The notes: generated by a model from the sequence alone, not told the origin. A stretch of DNA of 64,000 bases from Dactylonectria macrodidyma (GCA_020744425.1 JAGMUV010000039.1:124001-188000); one strand, 5' to 3'; shown: positions 51,901-63,310, counted from the first letter of the stretch. Numbers and translations: made by a program.

Positions 51901-54388
51901 CTAACTCAAGCCCCATAGCATTCGAAGTTCCTGAGATCTATCAGACGTCTTCCAACCTGTTTCTTTTCGATCCGAGCTAATTGTTTGAGTAATGCAATTT
52001 TCTCAGCGGCATATTCATCCGCACAGTCATGAAATTCCGATCCTTGCTGAGAGGGCTGGGGGGTTGAGGACGGCGCAGTCACGAATGCTCGGCCAGCGAT
52101 GTAGAGTGGCTGCAAATGGTTGACCCAATTTGCACTACGTTTCAGTTTTAGAGGCTATCAGATGACAGTGATGATGTTCAACTTACTGGGAGACGTTCCA
52201 TGTCGAAATCCCGCCAATCTCTCTCGCGTGCCACAGTGGATTGGACTTGGAGTAGATGTACCGTCAGCAAGCTATTTCCTTGTGGAATGATTTGGTTATC
52301 TGAATCTCTGCGACGATTACGCACGGGGTAACGATACCACAGATTGAAATGTGTGCTAAAAGAATGCGTACTCACTAGCTCCGGATCCGCTGAACTGGAG
52401 TGGGAGACAAGGCCCATGTGAAGCAGCAAGATAGCACAAGCATGGTAAAAGGTATTTCCACAAACTGAGAGCATCTATTAGTACGGTCGATATCCATATA
52501 GAGGGACAGACCCTCACTGGCGGCTGATCTTGTAAATGTGGTTACTGGAAATGGACCAGAAACCCGGGAATGAGCTCTCAGCAATGGCTGCACTTCTGTT
52601 GGTCGGTTGTCTCGCCATTGTTGGATGTAATCCCACAATGAGTCTGCCATTTTGTTCCGTCGAGATCCTGAAGTTCCCGACGATGAATTCGATGCCAACA
52701 TATTGACACTTTTCGCGAAGACAAGAATCGCGAGATTACAGTAGTCGTCGATGTCTCCTGTAGCAGCGACGGATAACACAGAATCATTTTTGACCCAAAA
52801 TTCAGTGGGAATCAGAGTTGTCTCCTCGATAATGAACGCGGCCCAAATATCTTTAAATATCAGTTCAAGGACTCGAATTCTCGGGGCGATGAATACCTAT
52901 CCGTGCAAATGCCCAAAAGCATGTCTTGACAATGCCTGTACTTGACCCATGCCAACCTCGACTCTTCAATGGTCCAGCACAATCCTAGAGAACTCAGTAC
53001 AACATAAATCATAGGTGAATTAGAGGCACCATACCCTTAGATGTCGCCTCCATTCGGAAACGCTTGATGCCATCATCTCGTACACACAGAGTAATGTGCA
53101 CGCTGCCAGAACAGACGTGTCCGCTTCAGCTGGGTCTTTTTGAATGAGATGCTGGATTGTGTACTGATACAATTCCAAAGTTTCCTTCTGCGGGTGTCCT
53201 TTGAGTGTGTCCAGCCGCCGTGATGATAGAGCCAATGCAGCCGCAGCAAAGGCATTAGATTTCATCATGAGGTGGATGCTCTTGACGGTGAAATGCATCT
53301 CAGAATCGGTCGTCTCACACCATGTGCCTGTCTCTCTTAGATAAGCTGTCATTATATACGCCTGCTCACTATTGCTGATTGGCAACACCAGTTCTGGTAA
53401 CGGCGACGCATTGCGGGATATTCCTTGTCCTAGTGAGAACGGTGGCACATTAGATGGAGAATCAAGCTCCGTGTATGTCTGCTGACTGCCAATAAGAGTG
53501 CAGGGAGACGGCTCTTGGTAGTCTGGGCTTGCATTTATAAACTGAAACCGTCGGCGAAAACGACGTGAGCAAAATTAACACTTCCGGGCGTGGAAATGGG
53601 TATTGCGTGGGAAACATTATTGTGACGGGACAAGAGCACGAACGAGGTCGAGTGCGACTTGGGCAAAATGATTGTTTACAAGGAGAGAAAGAGATTCCTA
53701 AGGAAAGCTCTGACTTAAAGCTATTTACACAATATTCATAAAGTGGGACTATTCATAAAGTATGAAAGTCACATGATCGTTCCCTCACAATTATCAGATG
53801 GTGCGTTGTCGTCGACAAGGGCCGATTCTTCAGCTGACTCGGGTGAAGGTGAGGGTGAGTGTAGACTCGAATTACTATAGCACTGAAGAATGGTCTCTGT
53901 GTCATCGATGATCTGAGAATCCTAGTTAAAATATGCACAGGAGTCAAGGCGATGAATCGGGGTAGTGGAGCCGGACTCACACTACATCCTGCGGTTACTG
54001 ATGCCACATTGGACTCATTTGCCGTTCTCTCATTCTCTATTGCGAGAAGCAAGATAGAATCCTCCGAGGAAAGATGAAGCGCCCGGGACGGATGAAAGGA
54101 GACTTTGATCCCCCATCGGCACTCATCTCCATAGGCGTCGCAGTTTCGACATCTGGGGCGGGTTTCATCGCCTAGGATAGACAGCGTGTCAGCGGTTCCT
54201 CTTGTCAGATTCGCTTTGCTTTTCTCATTTGACTGCCCACATTTGCGTCGCCGATTTCGACAGGGAAGACTAGGTTGTTCTTGGTGAGCGGGCTGGCATG
54301 CGAATGAGAGGAAAACTCACCATCCAGAACGTGTTCTAGTTCTAGTTGCCTGTCTTGAGGCCCCGCCCGAGGGTGTCTGAGGCACCAT
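51901..54388 (-). pseudogene. Zn2Cys6 transcription factor, broken by a solo LTR and a frameshift
   Basis: The start at 54388 reads MVPQTPSGGASRQ. Three short exons build a canonical zinc cluster: 54388-54321, a 29-nt exon 54269-54241, and from 54171. After splicing it reads CLPCRNRRRKC then DETRPRCRNC and DAYGDECRWG (CX2CX6CX6CX2CX6C). The middle region (FTVKSIHLMMKSNAFAAAAL, LELYQYTIQHLI, TSVLAACTLLCVYEMM) and the C-terminal HLQPLYIAGRAF-type end are those of Fungal_trans_2-type regulators. An LTR inserted at 53621-53789 sits at or beside an exon end. A base is missing in an A tract near 51962, shifting the last 20 residues (ETGWKTS expected). Several introns in between look normal. Loss of function is likely but not certain. 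Confidence 0.8.
53621..53789 (-). repeat. Solo LTR, copy 2, 5-bp duplication ATTAT
   Basis: Inverted relative to copies 1 and 3; flanked by ATTAT at 53616-53620 and 53790-53794. It interrupts the Zn2Cys6 regulator gene and reads in the same direction as that gene. Confidence 0.92.
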
Positions 54389-54648
54389 AGATCTGTTAAT
54401 TATGATTCAGCATATCAATTCTCGGTGAAAACGCTCAGATGCGACAGGATAGTCTTGCTACAAGGCAAAGGATGAACAGGGATGAACGGGGTTCTTAAGA
54501 ATCTGGGGTTCGCAAGTGCAACCGCAACCGCATTTGTCATCGCGTTCCTAGCGTGGGGTATCACGAGCCTGGTAAAAGATGGCAAGTCTAAGCGGCGGTT
54601 ACGCTTCGCCCCCGCACAATCTCCGTATGCTGGGGAAGATTAACACCC

Positions 54649-54816
54649 TGTGAGGGAACGATCATGTGACTTTCATACTTTATGAATAGTCCCACTTTAT
54701 GAATAGTGTGTAAATAGCTTAAGTTAGAGCTTTCCTTAGGAATCTCTTTCTCTCCTTGTAAACAATCATTTTACCCAAGTCGCACCCGACCTCGTTCGTG
54801 CTCTTGTACCGTCACA
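54649..54816 (+). repeat. Solo LTR, copy 3, 5-bp duplication CACCC
   Basis: Flanked by CACCC at 54644-54648 and 54817-54821. It lies upstream of both the regulator gene and the monooxygenase fragment. No gag or pol sequence is adjacent, so it is a product of LTR-LTR recombination. Confidence 0.92.
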
Positions 54817-54997
54817 CACCCATCACCCCGTTCCGAGGCAGCTTGTACAATCAATTGTGCGAGTCAAGACGACGCCAGGAGACGCCCAAGCCCAAAGCTA
54901 CTACATAATTAAGCACACGTCTTCTCGGAATCATGTCCGTCACTCAACTCAATCTCACAGTGTTTTTCTGGAGCCATCCATCATCTCTACGATAACA

Positions 54998-55177
54998 ATG
55001 GATCGATGCAAAGAAGTCATCATTATTGGAGGGGGGATTTCTGGGCTGGGAATGGCTATCCAACTCAAGCGTCTCCTTGGCCATGAAAACTTCACCATCT
55101 ACGAGCAATCCGAAAATCTTGGCGGTACATGGTGGCATAACAAATATCCCGGGTGCGCATGCGATATTGAGACATGA
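54998..55177 (+). pseudogene. Flavin monooxygenase (Baeyer-Villiger type), N-terminal fragment
   Basis: Starts MDRCKEVIIIGGGISGLG, the FAD-binding GxGxxG motif, and continues FTIYEQSENLGGTWWHNKYP and GCACDIE, a typical BVMO/FMO N-terminus. A stop follows at 55175-55177. The next expected segment is present but inverted (55297-55178). Confidence 0.85.
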
Positions 55178-55297
55178 AGCGTTGAACCAGCAATGCGGCA
55201 GAATGTTGAACCTTTCAGCGACCAAGATGAAGTACTTTTGCAGCTCATCTCGCCCCGGGTAGGTCGTCGTCCAATCCGGCTTCAGGGCAAAGCTGTA
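55178..55297 (-). pseudogene. Inverted internal segment of the same monooxygenase
   Basis: On the minus strand this encodes SFALKPDWTTTYPGRDELQKY and AERFNILPHCWFN, which in BVMOs follows directly after the YPG-CACDI motif of the upstream fragment. Its orientation is opposite to that fragment, so the segment was flipped in place. Its 5-prime end abuts a MULE relic. Confidence 0.75.
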
Positions 55298-55607
55298 CGA
55301 GTCGTCGAAGTCGGTCAAGATGACCTCCGGTTCCCGGATAGAGTGCTGCTGCGCGAGCTGGCGAATGCTCTCAGCGAAAATTAAAACCCTTCCCTTCTCT
55401 CGTTGTCAATTAGACCGAAAGCAGCGTTAAAGACAGTTCCGAGACAAGTCTGATCGGTGGCTTGAAATAAGGGAAGCTTAAAGCGATTGGTGTTGTACGT
55501 ATTATCGAAGCTGATAACCTCAGGGAACCGCTTCCACATTTGGAAGCAGTAGGGAAACCTCCAGACAAGGCAAGTAGACGGTTCGGCTGATCATGTTGTT
55601 GTGTCAC
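55298..55607 (-). pseudogene. MULE transposase relic
   Basis: One minus-strand frame reads PYCFQMWKRFPEVISFDNTY, NTNRFKLPLFQATDQTC and AAFGLIDNERREGF, the first-Asp block of a MULE transposase. A one-base shift then gives FAESIRQLAQQHSIREPEVI and LTDFDDS, the second-Asp block. The family differs from the intact MULE at 16266. The relic ends where the inverted monooxygenase piece starts. Confidence 0.75.
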
Positions 55608-55916
55608 GCAGGGATGCTGAGTGCACTTGACAAAAGGTAGTTCTTATTGTAGTGATTGTAATAATTCTTAGTTACGTTCCATGATCTCAATGAGAGGCCC
55701 TTTGGGGCCCTATATCTTTGAGTGTTCCCATCTAGGACTTTGAACCTTAATTGTAGGACTTCAAACTTTAATCTTGATCCTGAAGTTACGGGGGAACTCT
55801 CAGTTCTTCCAACAGATGTTGGGGTGATTCTGCTGAAGGGCATGCCCTTATTTCTGTTGCATAATCTTCTCTCCCTTGAACGGCCCATATCCCTAGAGTA
55901 ACTAACATGATCCCTT
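55608..55916. other. Unassigned sequence, possibly part of the MULE relic
   Basis: A minus-strand open frame runs through it, without a motif that could be recognised. It overlaps the 3-prime flank of the oxidoreductase gene. Confidence 0.3.
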
Positions 55917-57005
55917 TCAAATTCCTGATATAGGGTGCTTGACAACGATCTTCTCCAAGCTGCTTCGTCCCTCAGCACTCCATTTCATTCCCTCCAGAGC
56001 CTGTGATATCCCTTGAACAACCCGCACATTTGGAACCTGAAACTTTCCAGCTCCGTAGTTGTCACACACCCAGTTCATTGCTTTTTTAACCCTGACTGGC
56101 CAGTCCTCTGACTCCATGGCTCCAAACATGGTGAAGTCCTTAGACCTCACTGCCGCACAAATTTTCCATCGTTTATCCCCACGAACGGGCAATACACACA
56201 CAAACTTCCCCTCTGGCCCTTCGTCATTCACGCTTCCTTGAGAGCACCTTATAACCAGCGCCGGGCTACTCTTTTCGAGTGCCTCATCCGGTCCGAACAC
56301 CCCTGCGCCGACAGTGTCAAATGCGTGGCTCAACCTCTTACCACTCTTCCGAACCGCCTCCCTCACTTGTTCTACGACATCTTCGTCGTGATAATCAAAG
56401 CAGCTATCCGCCCCCAGAGCCTTCAGGGTGGGATGATGCTTCGCGCTTGCGGTCACAAATATCGGACCGTGTCCTGCGGCCTTGGCCAGTTGCACAGCAG
56501 ATACGCCAACCGCGCTTCCGGCGCCCCAAATCAGAAGGCTCTGCTTTTCGGTTCCATCAAAGCCAGCTGACGGAAACGCGAGACCTAGGACGTTGAAAAG
56601 TCCATCAGCAGCAGTGTGGGTTACTACAGATAATGTAGCTGGTTCAACCATGCTCATTCGCTGTAATGGCACCTTGTAGAAATCAGGTCCATCTGCAATC
56701 ACGAAGTCCTGATGAGCGCCCTGGTAGAGAGGTCGATTCGGGCTAGCCGGGTTTGAGCCAAACACTTTGTCGCCGACTGTGAATTTCGAGTTCGGGCCTG
56801 CTGAGATGACCTCTCCAGACAAATCATAACCAGCAACGGAGGAGTGGAGACCCAGGGTAAGATGTTTGATGTCAGCGGGATTGATACCGGAATATTCAAC
56901 CTTTATAAGAAACTGAGAGTCCTCGGGTTGGTATTTATCGGTGATCTTCCTAACCTCAGGACCTTCGGTGGATAGGTAGATCACTTCTCTCGGTTGGTCC
57001 GCCAT
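55917..57005 (-). CDS. MDR-family zinc-type alcohol dehydrogenase-like / enoyl reductase
   Basis: Single-exon gene, 362 aa from Met at 57005 (an earlier in-frame Met at 57041 adds 12 residues of leader). The N-terminal GroES-like domain includes VEYSGINPADIKH and GYDLSGEVISAG, and the nucleotide-binding domain includes LLIWGAGSAVGVSAVQLAKA and a typical ALGADSCFDYHDED segment. The catalytic-zinc cysteine/histidine set is absent, as in zinc-free quinone/enoyl reductases of fungi. It should use NADPH to reduce an activated double bond or carbonyl. No polyketide synthase is in the window, so a partner role is not supported. Frame and motifs are intact. Confidence 0.9.
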   Translation of the reverse strand: MADQPREVIYLSTEGPEVRKITDKYQPEDSQFLIKVEYSGINPADIKHLTLGLHSSVAGYDLSGEVISAGPNSKFTVGDKVFGSNPASPNRPLYQGAHQDFVIADGPDFYKVPLQRMSMVEPATLSVVTHTAADGLFNVLGLAFPSAGFDGTEKQSLLIWGAGSAVGVSAVQLAKAAGHGPIFVTASAKHHPTLKALGADSCFDYHDEDVVEQVREAVRKSGKRLSHAFDTVGAGVFGPDEALEKSSPALVIRCSQGSVNDEGPEGKFVCVLPVRGDKRWKICAAVRSKDFTMFGAMESEDWPVRVKKAMNWVCDNYGAGKFQVPNVRVVQGISQALEGMKWSAEGRSSLEKIVVKHPISGI

Positions 57006-57041
57006 GACGAAAGATGGTGCTTGTTCTGATAGTGTGAACAA

Positions 57042-58808
57042 AAAAATCTAACGATGGGAAGTAACCGTTGACTCACAGGTGTAAAGACTAGATTTAACTT
57101 CATGGGCTAACTAGCAGCACGTTCCTCATATATAGCTAGATATGACTACGAGGTGCTAAATTCTTGACGCATCTTGACTTAGAGCCCTCTATAAACCTTA
57201 CGTAAGTTATTAAACTAATTGCGCCCCGTCCTAAGTGCCGGTCTAATGAAGGAGGAGCTAGTAGGCGGATTCGCGGGGTAGCAAGCGGCACCCAAACCAC
57301 CGGCAAGGAAAACCGGCACAACGAATCTCGTCGATACAACGCGCGGTCCGCGGATATTCGGAAAGGCGGTGAGTATGTTTGGTAAAGCCCAAAAGTCAAG
57401 ATATCCCAGGGTTTTAGTACCCCTTTGAAGCAGAGGCGCTACCGCTGCAAGATTCAGGGAGAGGCTGCGAAGAGCAGCTGCAGAACAATGTACGGTTACG
57501 AAGCGATCTACTGTAGTTACGAGTAGGAAAAGCTTACCTCTCAAATTTGAGGTACCTGTACCTCGGCCTCGCGGATCCGTATAACTATATACCCGGGCGA
57601 CGCATTGTCATCTACAAACACCGCTGACTTAAGGCGAGGTTGCCTGAAGTACTCCATGACATTTATCAAGGGCCAGCTAAGCACTCCTACAACTAATAGG
57701 GCAAATTAACGGCAGTCTGCATACAGCCCACAGTAATTGTAACGCCGGTTTTGGTAACAGTTCAACTTCCCGAACACCGCAGATCTGGCTCTGACCCCGA
57801 ACCTGTGAGTCCATGCAGGTCGCCATGCCGATGTCCCCAGTCCGATACTAGCATATCCCGCGCACATTCGCGCGATGTCGGCAGACCAAGCTGATTATGA
57901 TATGATATGATGTTCCATTACGCCCGTGATTAGAGGGGCAGCAATGTAAGAATCGCTAGCCTATTCTAGAATCGTCTAATACTCGGTTCCGAGCCCTAAT
58001 AGTCTATCTCGATACAAGTGCCTGATTTCTCTTATATCCTTCAATCCGTCTCTAAGCTGATTATGTGGGAGGTGTGCGCCTCATAAAGTAACTGTTGAAT
58101 ATAAGTCTCAATCGCCTTCTGGGGTGTAACCCTTTTTGTTTCAACAGTAACGAACCCGGGCGGTTCCACTGGGAGTGCGGAGATGTCGGGTTCACCGCAA
58201 ATTTTGCAAGGCCAAAGAAGAGAATCTGGTTTTTGCCGCAACAGGACCCCACGCAGCCAGGCACAACGACTGTCCCATTCCTCCTTGGACTAACGCCGGG
58301 CACCCACATCTCGGCTCACCCCCTCACTCCGCGAGGGTGAGCAGTAATATGTTGATCCGTGCCGTGCGGCGTCACGCATTCAGTCGCGGCATGGGCCGTG
58401 ACAGAGAGTGACGTGCTACAGTGTGGGGCGAGCTAACATACTCTTCCCATCCTAGGTACCCCGCTCGTATGGCGCCATGACAGGGGCTGTAAGTCTATCC
58501 TCATTCTCATCCCGATTGGTGGTTATATCAACATCTCAACAACAGGCCATGTACCCCACCCTCCGGGCAGGGCCGAAGGTTCCGAAGAGACTTCCCCGCA
58601 TGCAGTTATGCTTGCTCTGTTTTACGGCAGCGAAACCCGGCAAGTCGAGTGATTAGAACAATGCAAGCCGAGAGGGGAGACGCATGCTGGCACCCTAAAA
58701 TAAGCAACCATTGAAACTTTGGGCCTCAGCTAAAAAGAAAAACCACCCGATATCCTCAGCTTCATCATCTCAGTTCTACTCTCAACCTCTTTCACGTATC
58801 ACATTGCA
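57042..58808. other. Intergenic region with one small insertion
   Basis: No gene recognised over 1.77 kb. It contains the 54-bp LTR-like element at 58093 and the presumed promoters of the two divergent genes on either side. Confidence 0.4.
58093..58146 (+). repeat. 54-bp LTR-like insertion with 5-bp duplication GTAAC
   Basis: The segment begins TGTTGAATATAAGTC and ends TTTGTTTCAACA, so its ends are the inverted repeats TGTTG/CAACA typical of copia-class LTRs. It is flanked by GTAAC at 58088-58092 and 58147-58151. A related 50-bp copy is at 24158. It is far shorter than usual LTRs. Confidence 0.75.
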
Positions 58809-60728
58809 ATGGCTCCTTTCAAGGTCGGTTCCGTCGACGTGAAGTTGCGAGGTGTCATTCCTCCACAAGCTCCTCCGGCATCAACAAGAACCATCGAACT
58901 TCCAACAGGACACAAAAAGCGTCCGGATTGTCGTGCTCTTCCAAGCCCTATCATATTCGATCAAGACCAGATCCTCACTCTTCGTGACGGAACGAAAATT
59001 CGCGCGGATATCTACCGTCCTAAAACCGAACAAAAGATTCCTGCCATTGTAATGTGGGGACCATACGGCAAAAGTGGTTCAGGACTTCTCAATCTGCACA
59101 CGATACCATTGCGGGCTGGTATACCAGAGAGTCGGCTCTCTGGTTACGAAGATTTTGAAGGGTCTGTGGTCAAGAATCGATCCCATAGTCAAAAGTCACG
59201 AAATTTGTTCACTAACCAAACGAGACAGACTTGACCCAGCAGAATGGGTTCCCAGGGGCTATGCCATTATCAATGTCGATGCAAGAGGCGTGAATGACTC
59301 TGAAGGAGACATTCGCTGGTGGGGAACGGCGGAAGGCCGAGATGGCCATGATGCCATTGAAGAGATTGCTAAGCTGCCCTGGTGTACTGGCAAGGTCGGC
59401 ATGGCTGGGAACTCCTGGCTTGCTGTGTCTCAGTATTTCATCGCAGCCCAACAGCCGCCTCATCTAGCATGCATAGCACCACTTGAAGGGCTAGGCGACC
59501 CTGCAAGAGAGGAGACGTTCCGTGGAGGGATACCCAACACAAAGTTTTCGCACTCAATTGCCGAACTATTTTCAGGTAACAATACGAGAACCTTGGACTA
59601 GGCATTACAACGAGGCAGTGCTGACAGCTATGTAGGCCGACAACAACAGGAAGATTGTCGCGCAATGGTGCAATCGCTAACCAAATTCAATGACTATTGG
59701 GAAGACAAGCGAGCCGATATGACCAAGATAGGCGTGCCAGTGTATATTGGCGCTAGCTATTCGACCGATTTACACACCATTGGCTCCTTGCGGGCCTTTG
59801 AAGAGATTCCCCATGACAAGAAATGGTGCGTTGACCAGTTGAAGAGTGCAATTTCGCAACGTTAACATATGGTAGGCTCGTTCTGCACGCAACCCAAGAA
59901 TGGTACGACCTCTATTCGCAAGAGCGTACAGAAGATTTGTCCAAGTTCTTCGATTATTATTTGAAGAACGTCCGGAATGACTGGCTGCAAACAAAGCCTG
60001 TCCGCTTATCATTCTTGAACTACACCAAGCTAGCTCTCGTGAACCAAGAGTTTGAGGACCTTCCCTGGCATCTCCCATCTGCTATTGCGCAGCAACTGTA
60101 TCTCAACTTGGACCCTGGACTCTCCACAGAAAATCCTTCCGAGTCTGGTACGCTGAGCTACCAAGCCGACACGTCTGCCAAACTCAGTTTTAGCTACGAG
60201 TTCCCCTCCAAAACTATACTCGTGGGTCCATCCACGCTGGTTATTCACGTCGCTGCGCCTGATCATGATGACCTGGATATCTACACTCACATTTACAAGG
60301 CGGACCAGCACGAACATATTCTTACTCATCTGAACATCCCACTAGCAGACGATGTTCCAGCTGATGCCGTCAAGCAGCTGACCGAAAACAGGATTTTCCG
60401 CTACTGGGGCCCAAGCGGAAATCTTCGGGCTTCACGACGGCACGTGTCTCCTCAACTATCAGGGAAGACCTGGAAAACACTTTCTTACGACCGAATCGAA
60501 CCCGTCAAGCCATCAGAGATTGTCAAACTAGAGATTCAACTGTGGCCTACCGGAATCGTCTTTGAAGCAGGGGAAAGGCTAGTCCTGAAGATTAGTGGAG
60601 AACCCATAGGGGTGGTAGCGCTTCCACACTTGGCAGGTATTGAGAATGCAAATAAGGGAAAGCATATTCTATACGTTGGTGGACAGTTTGAAACTTATCT
60701 GCAGTTTTATAATGCTGTCTCTATATAG
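58809..60728 (+). CDS. CocE/NonD-family alpha/beta hydrolase (peptidase S15 type), 580 aa
   Basis: Exons 58809-59161, 59229-59575, 59636-59825 and 59876-60728 give 581 codons in frame; introns are 67, 60 and 50 nt. The S15 domain shows IPAIVMWGPYGKSG, NVDARGVNDSEGD and the nucleophile elbow GMAGNSW. The acid and base regions are near ASYSTDLHTIGS and VLHATQEWY. The C-terminal 200 residues form a jelly-roll PepX_C domain (SFSYEFPSKTILVG ... VKLEIQLWPTGIVFEAG). Members hydrolyse esters or amides, as in cocaine esterase or glutaryl acylases; the natural substrate here is unknown. The donor at 59162 (GTCTGT) is unusual but needed for frame. No signal peptide is seen, so it is probably cytosolic. 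Confidence 0.88.
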
Positions 60729-60805
60729 TTAATGCATTACCGTGACTTATTTATTAAAGTATGAACGTGCATGATAAGCGAGTGTCTGTAACGGTCTCAA
60801 GGTAC

Positions 60806-63264
60806 CGTAACAACTCAGTAAACTCGGGCAAGTAGCGCCCCCACATTTAGTGCATATTCCACTGTTAACCGCAGAAATGTCAGAAAGTCCTGATCTAATT
60901 GGTTGCACGTGCTCTTCTATCCCATCGGCTGTCATAAACCTCCATTCCGTACCCCGCCCCACATCACCCCTGTCATCGTGACGGTACGTGCGGGGAACCC
61001 AAAAACCCCTCTCAGACCCTTCACAGCTAAAATCTCACATAATTCATTCTGCTCATTGCAATGCCCTCCCGAAAGATACCTCCTAAGATACCGGCAGTCA
61101 ATATCTATGATGACAATAGTTTCATAATAGAAGAAAACAGCAGCCGCGAGCAAGCGGCTGATAATACATGCCGGCCTGAGTTTCCCCCAGCTGAAGACCG
61201 CGGCTTCAACTTTCAACCTTTCAACGTGCCGCCTCGCGACCTTAAGGTCAACCCACTGCCCGAGGAGCCACTACAGCTCTTCCAGCTCTTTGTGCCTGTT
61301 TCCCTTGTCAAAAGCTGGGTTGAATACACCAACAACTGGGTCGCCAGCTTGCATGAGAGCGGCGTCATTGACAGCCAAAACCACGAACTGAAAGATGGCT
61401 CAAGGCTGCAAAAGTGGACGAGGCTCAAGGTCTCCGATGTATACATCTGGCTTGGAATCCTGATTTATATTGGACTCCACAAGGAAACTAGGATCGAGGA
61501 CCATTGGAAAACCTCTTTGCTTGGGGACCAGCGTCCTACCTACTCCATCATCAAGTTTATGACCTACAATAAGTTTCAGCTTCTTCACCGCCACCTCCGA
61601 CCCTTTGACCACACCAAATTCGTACCTGATGAACGCTTCCCTGAGGTATTCCAATGCGCACAACCGTGGTCTGATCTTATACAATACGTATCAACGCAGC
61701 TCTTAGAGCCGGGCTCTCATCTCGCTGTGGATGAGGGCATGATCCAATATGAGGGGAGATCTCACTAGAAAACCACCGTACAGAACAAGCCGATCAACAC
61801 GGGGTTCAAGGTATGGGTTGTAGCCCAAAAGGGCTTCTTTTTGCGGTGGATTTGGCACCAGCCCGGTCTAAAACACGGCCCTGTAGGCGTTGAACCTACT
61901 AAGAAGAGGAGGACTGGAGTGGGAAGAGGAAGAAGCAGAGGCAGAGGCAGAGGAGGCAGAGGCAGGCCGGCGAGGCCGGCGAGGCCGAGGGAGGTTGAGG
62001 AGGTTAAGGAGGTGATAGAGGTTAGGACTAATAGGGATAAGGTCATCCCTCTGAACTCGACTCAGAGCGTGGTTATTTCCCTTATCAATATGCTGCCGCC
62101 GGCCGTATACCACGTCTTTATGGATAACCTCTTCTCGTCGTCCGACCTCTTCCTCTCCCTTCGTCAGCACGGCCACGGGGCTACAGGCACAGCCCGTGCT
62201 AACTGCGGTATCTATAAAGACCTCGCAGTCTCAAAAAACAAGGATAAGTTAGGGAAATCAGGCTATGAGTTTAATGAGATCCGGGCCATACTAACAGCTG
62301 ATAATCAGGTAAGTAACTAAGATAGAATTATATATGATTCCCTTACTAAGTTCTCTCTTCGTCTTAGGTCAACTAAATCGCGTGGAAGGATAATGCCCTC
62401 GTGTTGTTTATGTCGACCGTTTTTAAGGGGAATGAGAGAATTGAGTGTAAGAGGAAGAAGCCGTCAACAGACCACATCCGGGCACGGCCGATACAGCGTT
62501 TCTTTGGTGATGATACCGTCAAGCTAATTAGCATTCCTACAGTTGCCGCTGAGTATAATAATGAGATGAATTATGTAGATCGAGGCGACCAATTGAGGTC
62601 ATATCATAGCTATGATCACCCTGTCCGCCGGGGCGCTTGGCAGGCCCTAACTTGGCACTTCCTCTTAGAGGTTATCCTTGTGAATAGCTATATTCTTCAG
62701 CTTCACGGGCAGCCAAGTTGGAAGAGATATATGAGTCAGGTTGAGTGGCGTGAGCGGCTTTATAATGATATCTTCAAGGCTTTCCGCCATGACAGTCAGT
62801 CGTGGCAAAGGTTTCGAGCTGGGGACGAATTTACGCCTGTTCAATAGCATAATTACGTCTGAAGAGGGAAAAAATCAGACTGCATTCCTTGTCAGGGCCT
62901 TCGGGTTGGGGAGGTTAGGTCAAAAAGCCAAAAAAGAAAGCCCTTAGCAGGTGTGAGCGGCAACAGAAGGAGGCCAAGGCGGCCGCGGCAATCATGGAAG
63001 GGATGCGACAAGTGCGATGTAGCGATTTGTAACTCGAAGGATTGTTGGGACTTCTACCATAGGCTAATTTAGGTGGGGAGGAGATGTACCTTTTATTTGC
63101 GCCATTTTAATTGGGTCGACCCCCCTGTCGTGACCGCGTTGGAGGTTTATGACAGTTGATGGGATAGGGCAGATCGGCATAAGCTCCTAATCTAATTGGC
63201 CAATCCTCCTAGTCTGTGCCTTTTATGGGGCGCGCTTCTTGCCCGAGTTTACTGAGTTGTTACG
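60806..63264 (+). mobile_element. PiggyBac-like element PB-2, degenerate, 2.46 kb
   Basis: Inverted ends CGTAACAACTCAGTAAACTC (60806 on) and the same read inward from 63264; identity runs about 33 bp with one mismatch. The body has a PiggyBac-type transposase with several stops. No TTAA or other duplication was found at the borders. Confidence 0.8.
61061..63072 (+). pseudogene. PB-2 PiggyBac-like transposase with nonsense mutations
   Basis: The frame starts MPSRKIPPKIPAVN and holds HLAVDEGMIQYEGRS, VFMDNLFSSSDLF and NYVDRGDQLRSYHS, the catalytic Asp blocks. TAG at 61766-61768 (likely from TGG) and TAA at 62374-62376 (from CAA, within the conserved VNQIAW) interrupt it. Both fit C-to-T changes at CpA on one or the other strand. 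An intron at 62309-62367 matches the PB-1 intron position. Between the first two Asp blocks is an extra Arg/Gly-rich insertion (GRGRSRGRGRGGRGR). After a stop at 62845 the cysteine tail KGCDKCDVAICNSKDCW survives out of frame near 63000. Confidence 0.88.
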
Positions 63265-63310
63265 TAGTGTATTGCAACTCGCTAGGCCACTCTACAGAGT
63301 ATACCAAACG

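Noticed and set aside
55917..60728. Secondary-metabolite cluster (enoyl reductase, hydrolase, monooxygenase, regulator).
   Set aside because: No backbone synthase is present, and the monooxygenase and regulator are broken.
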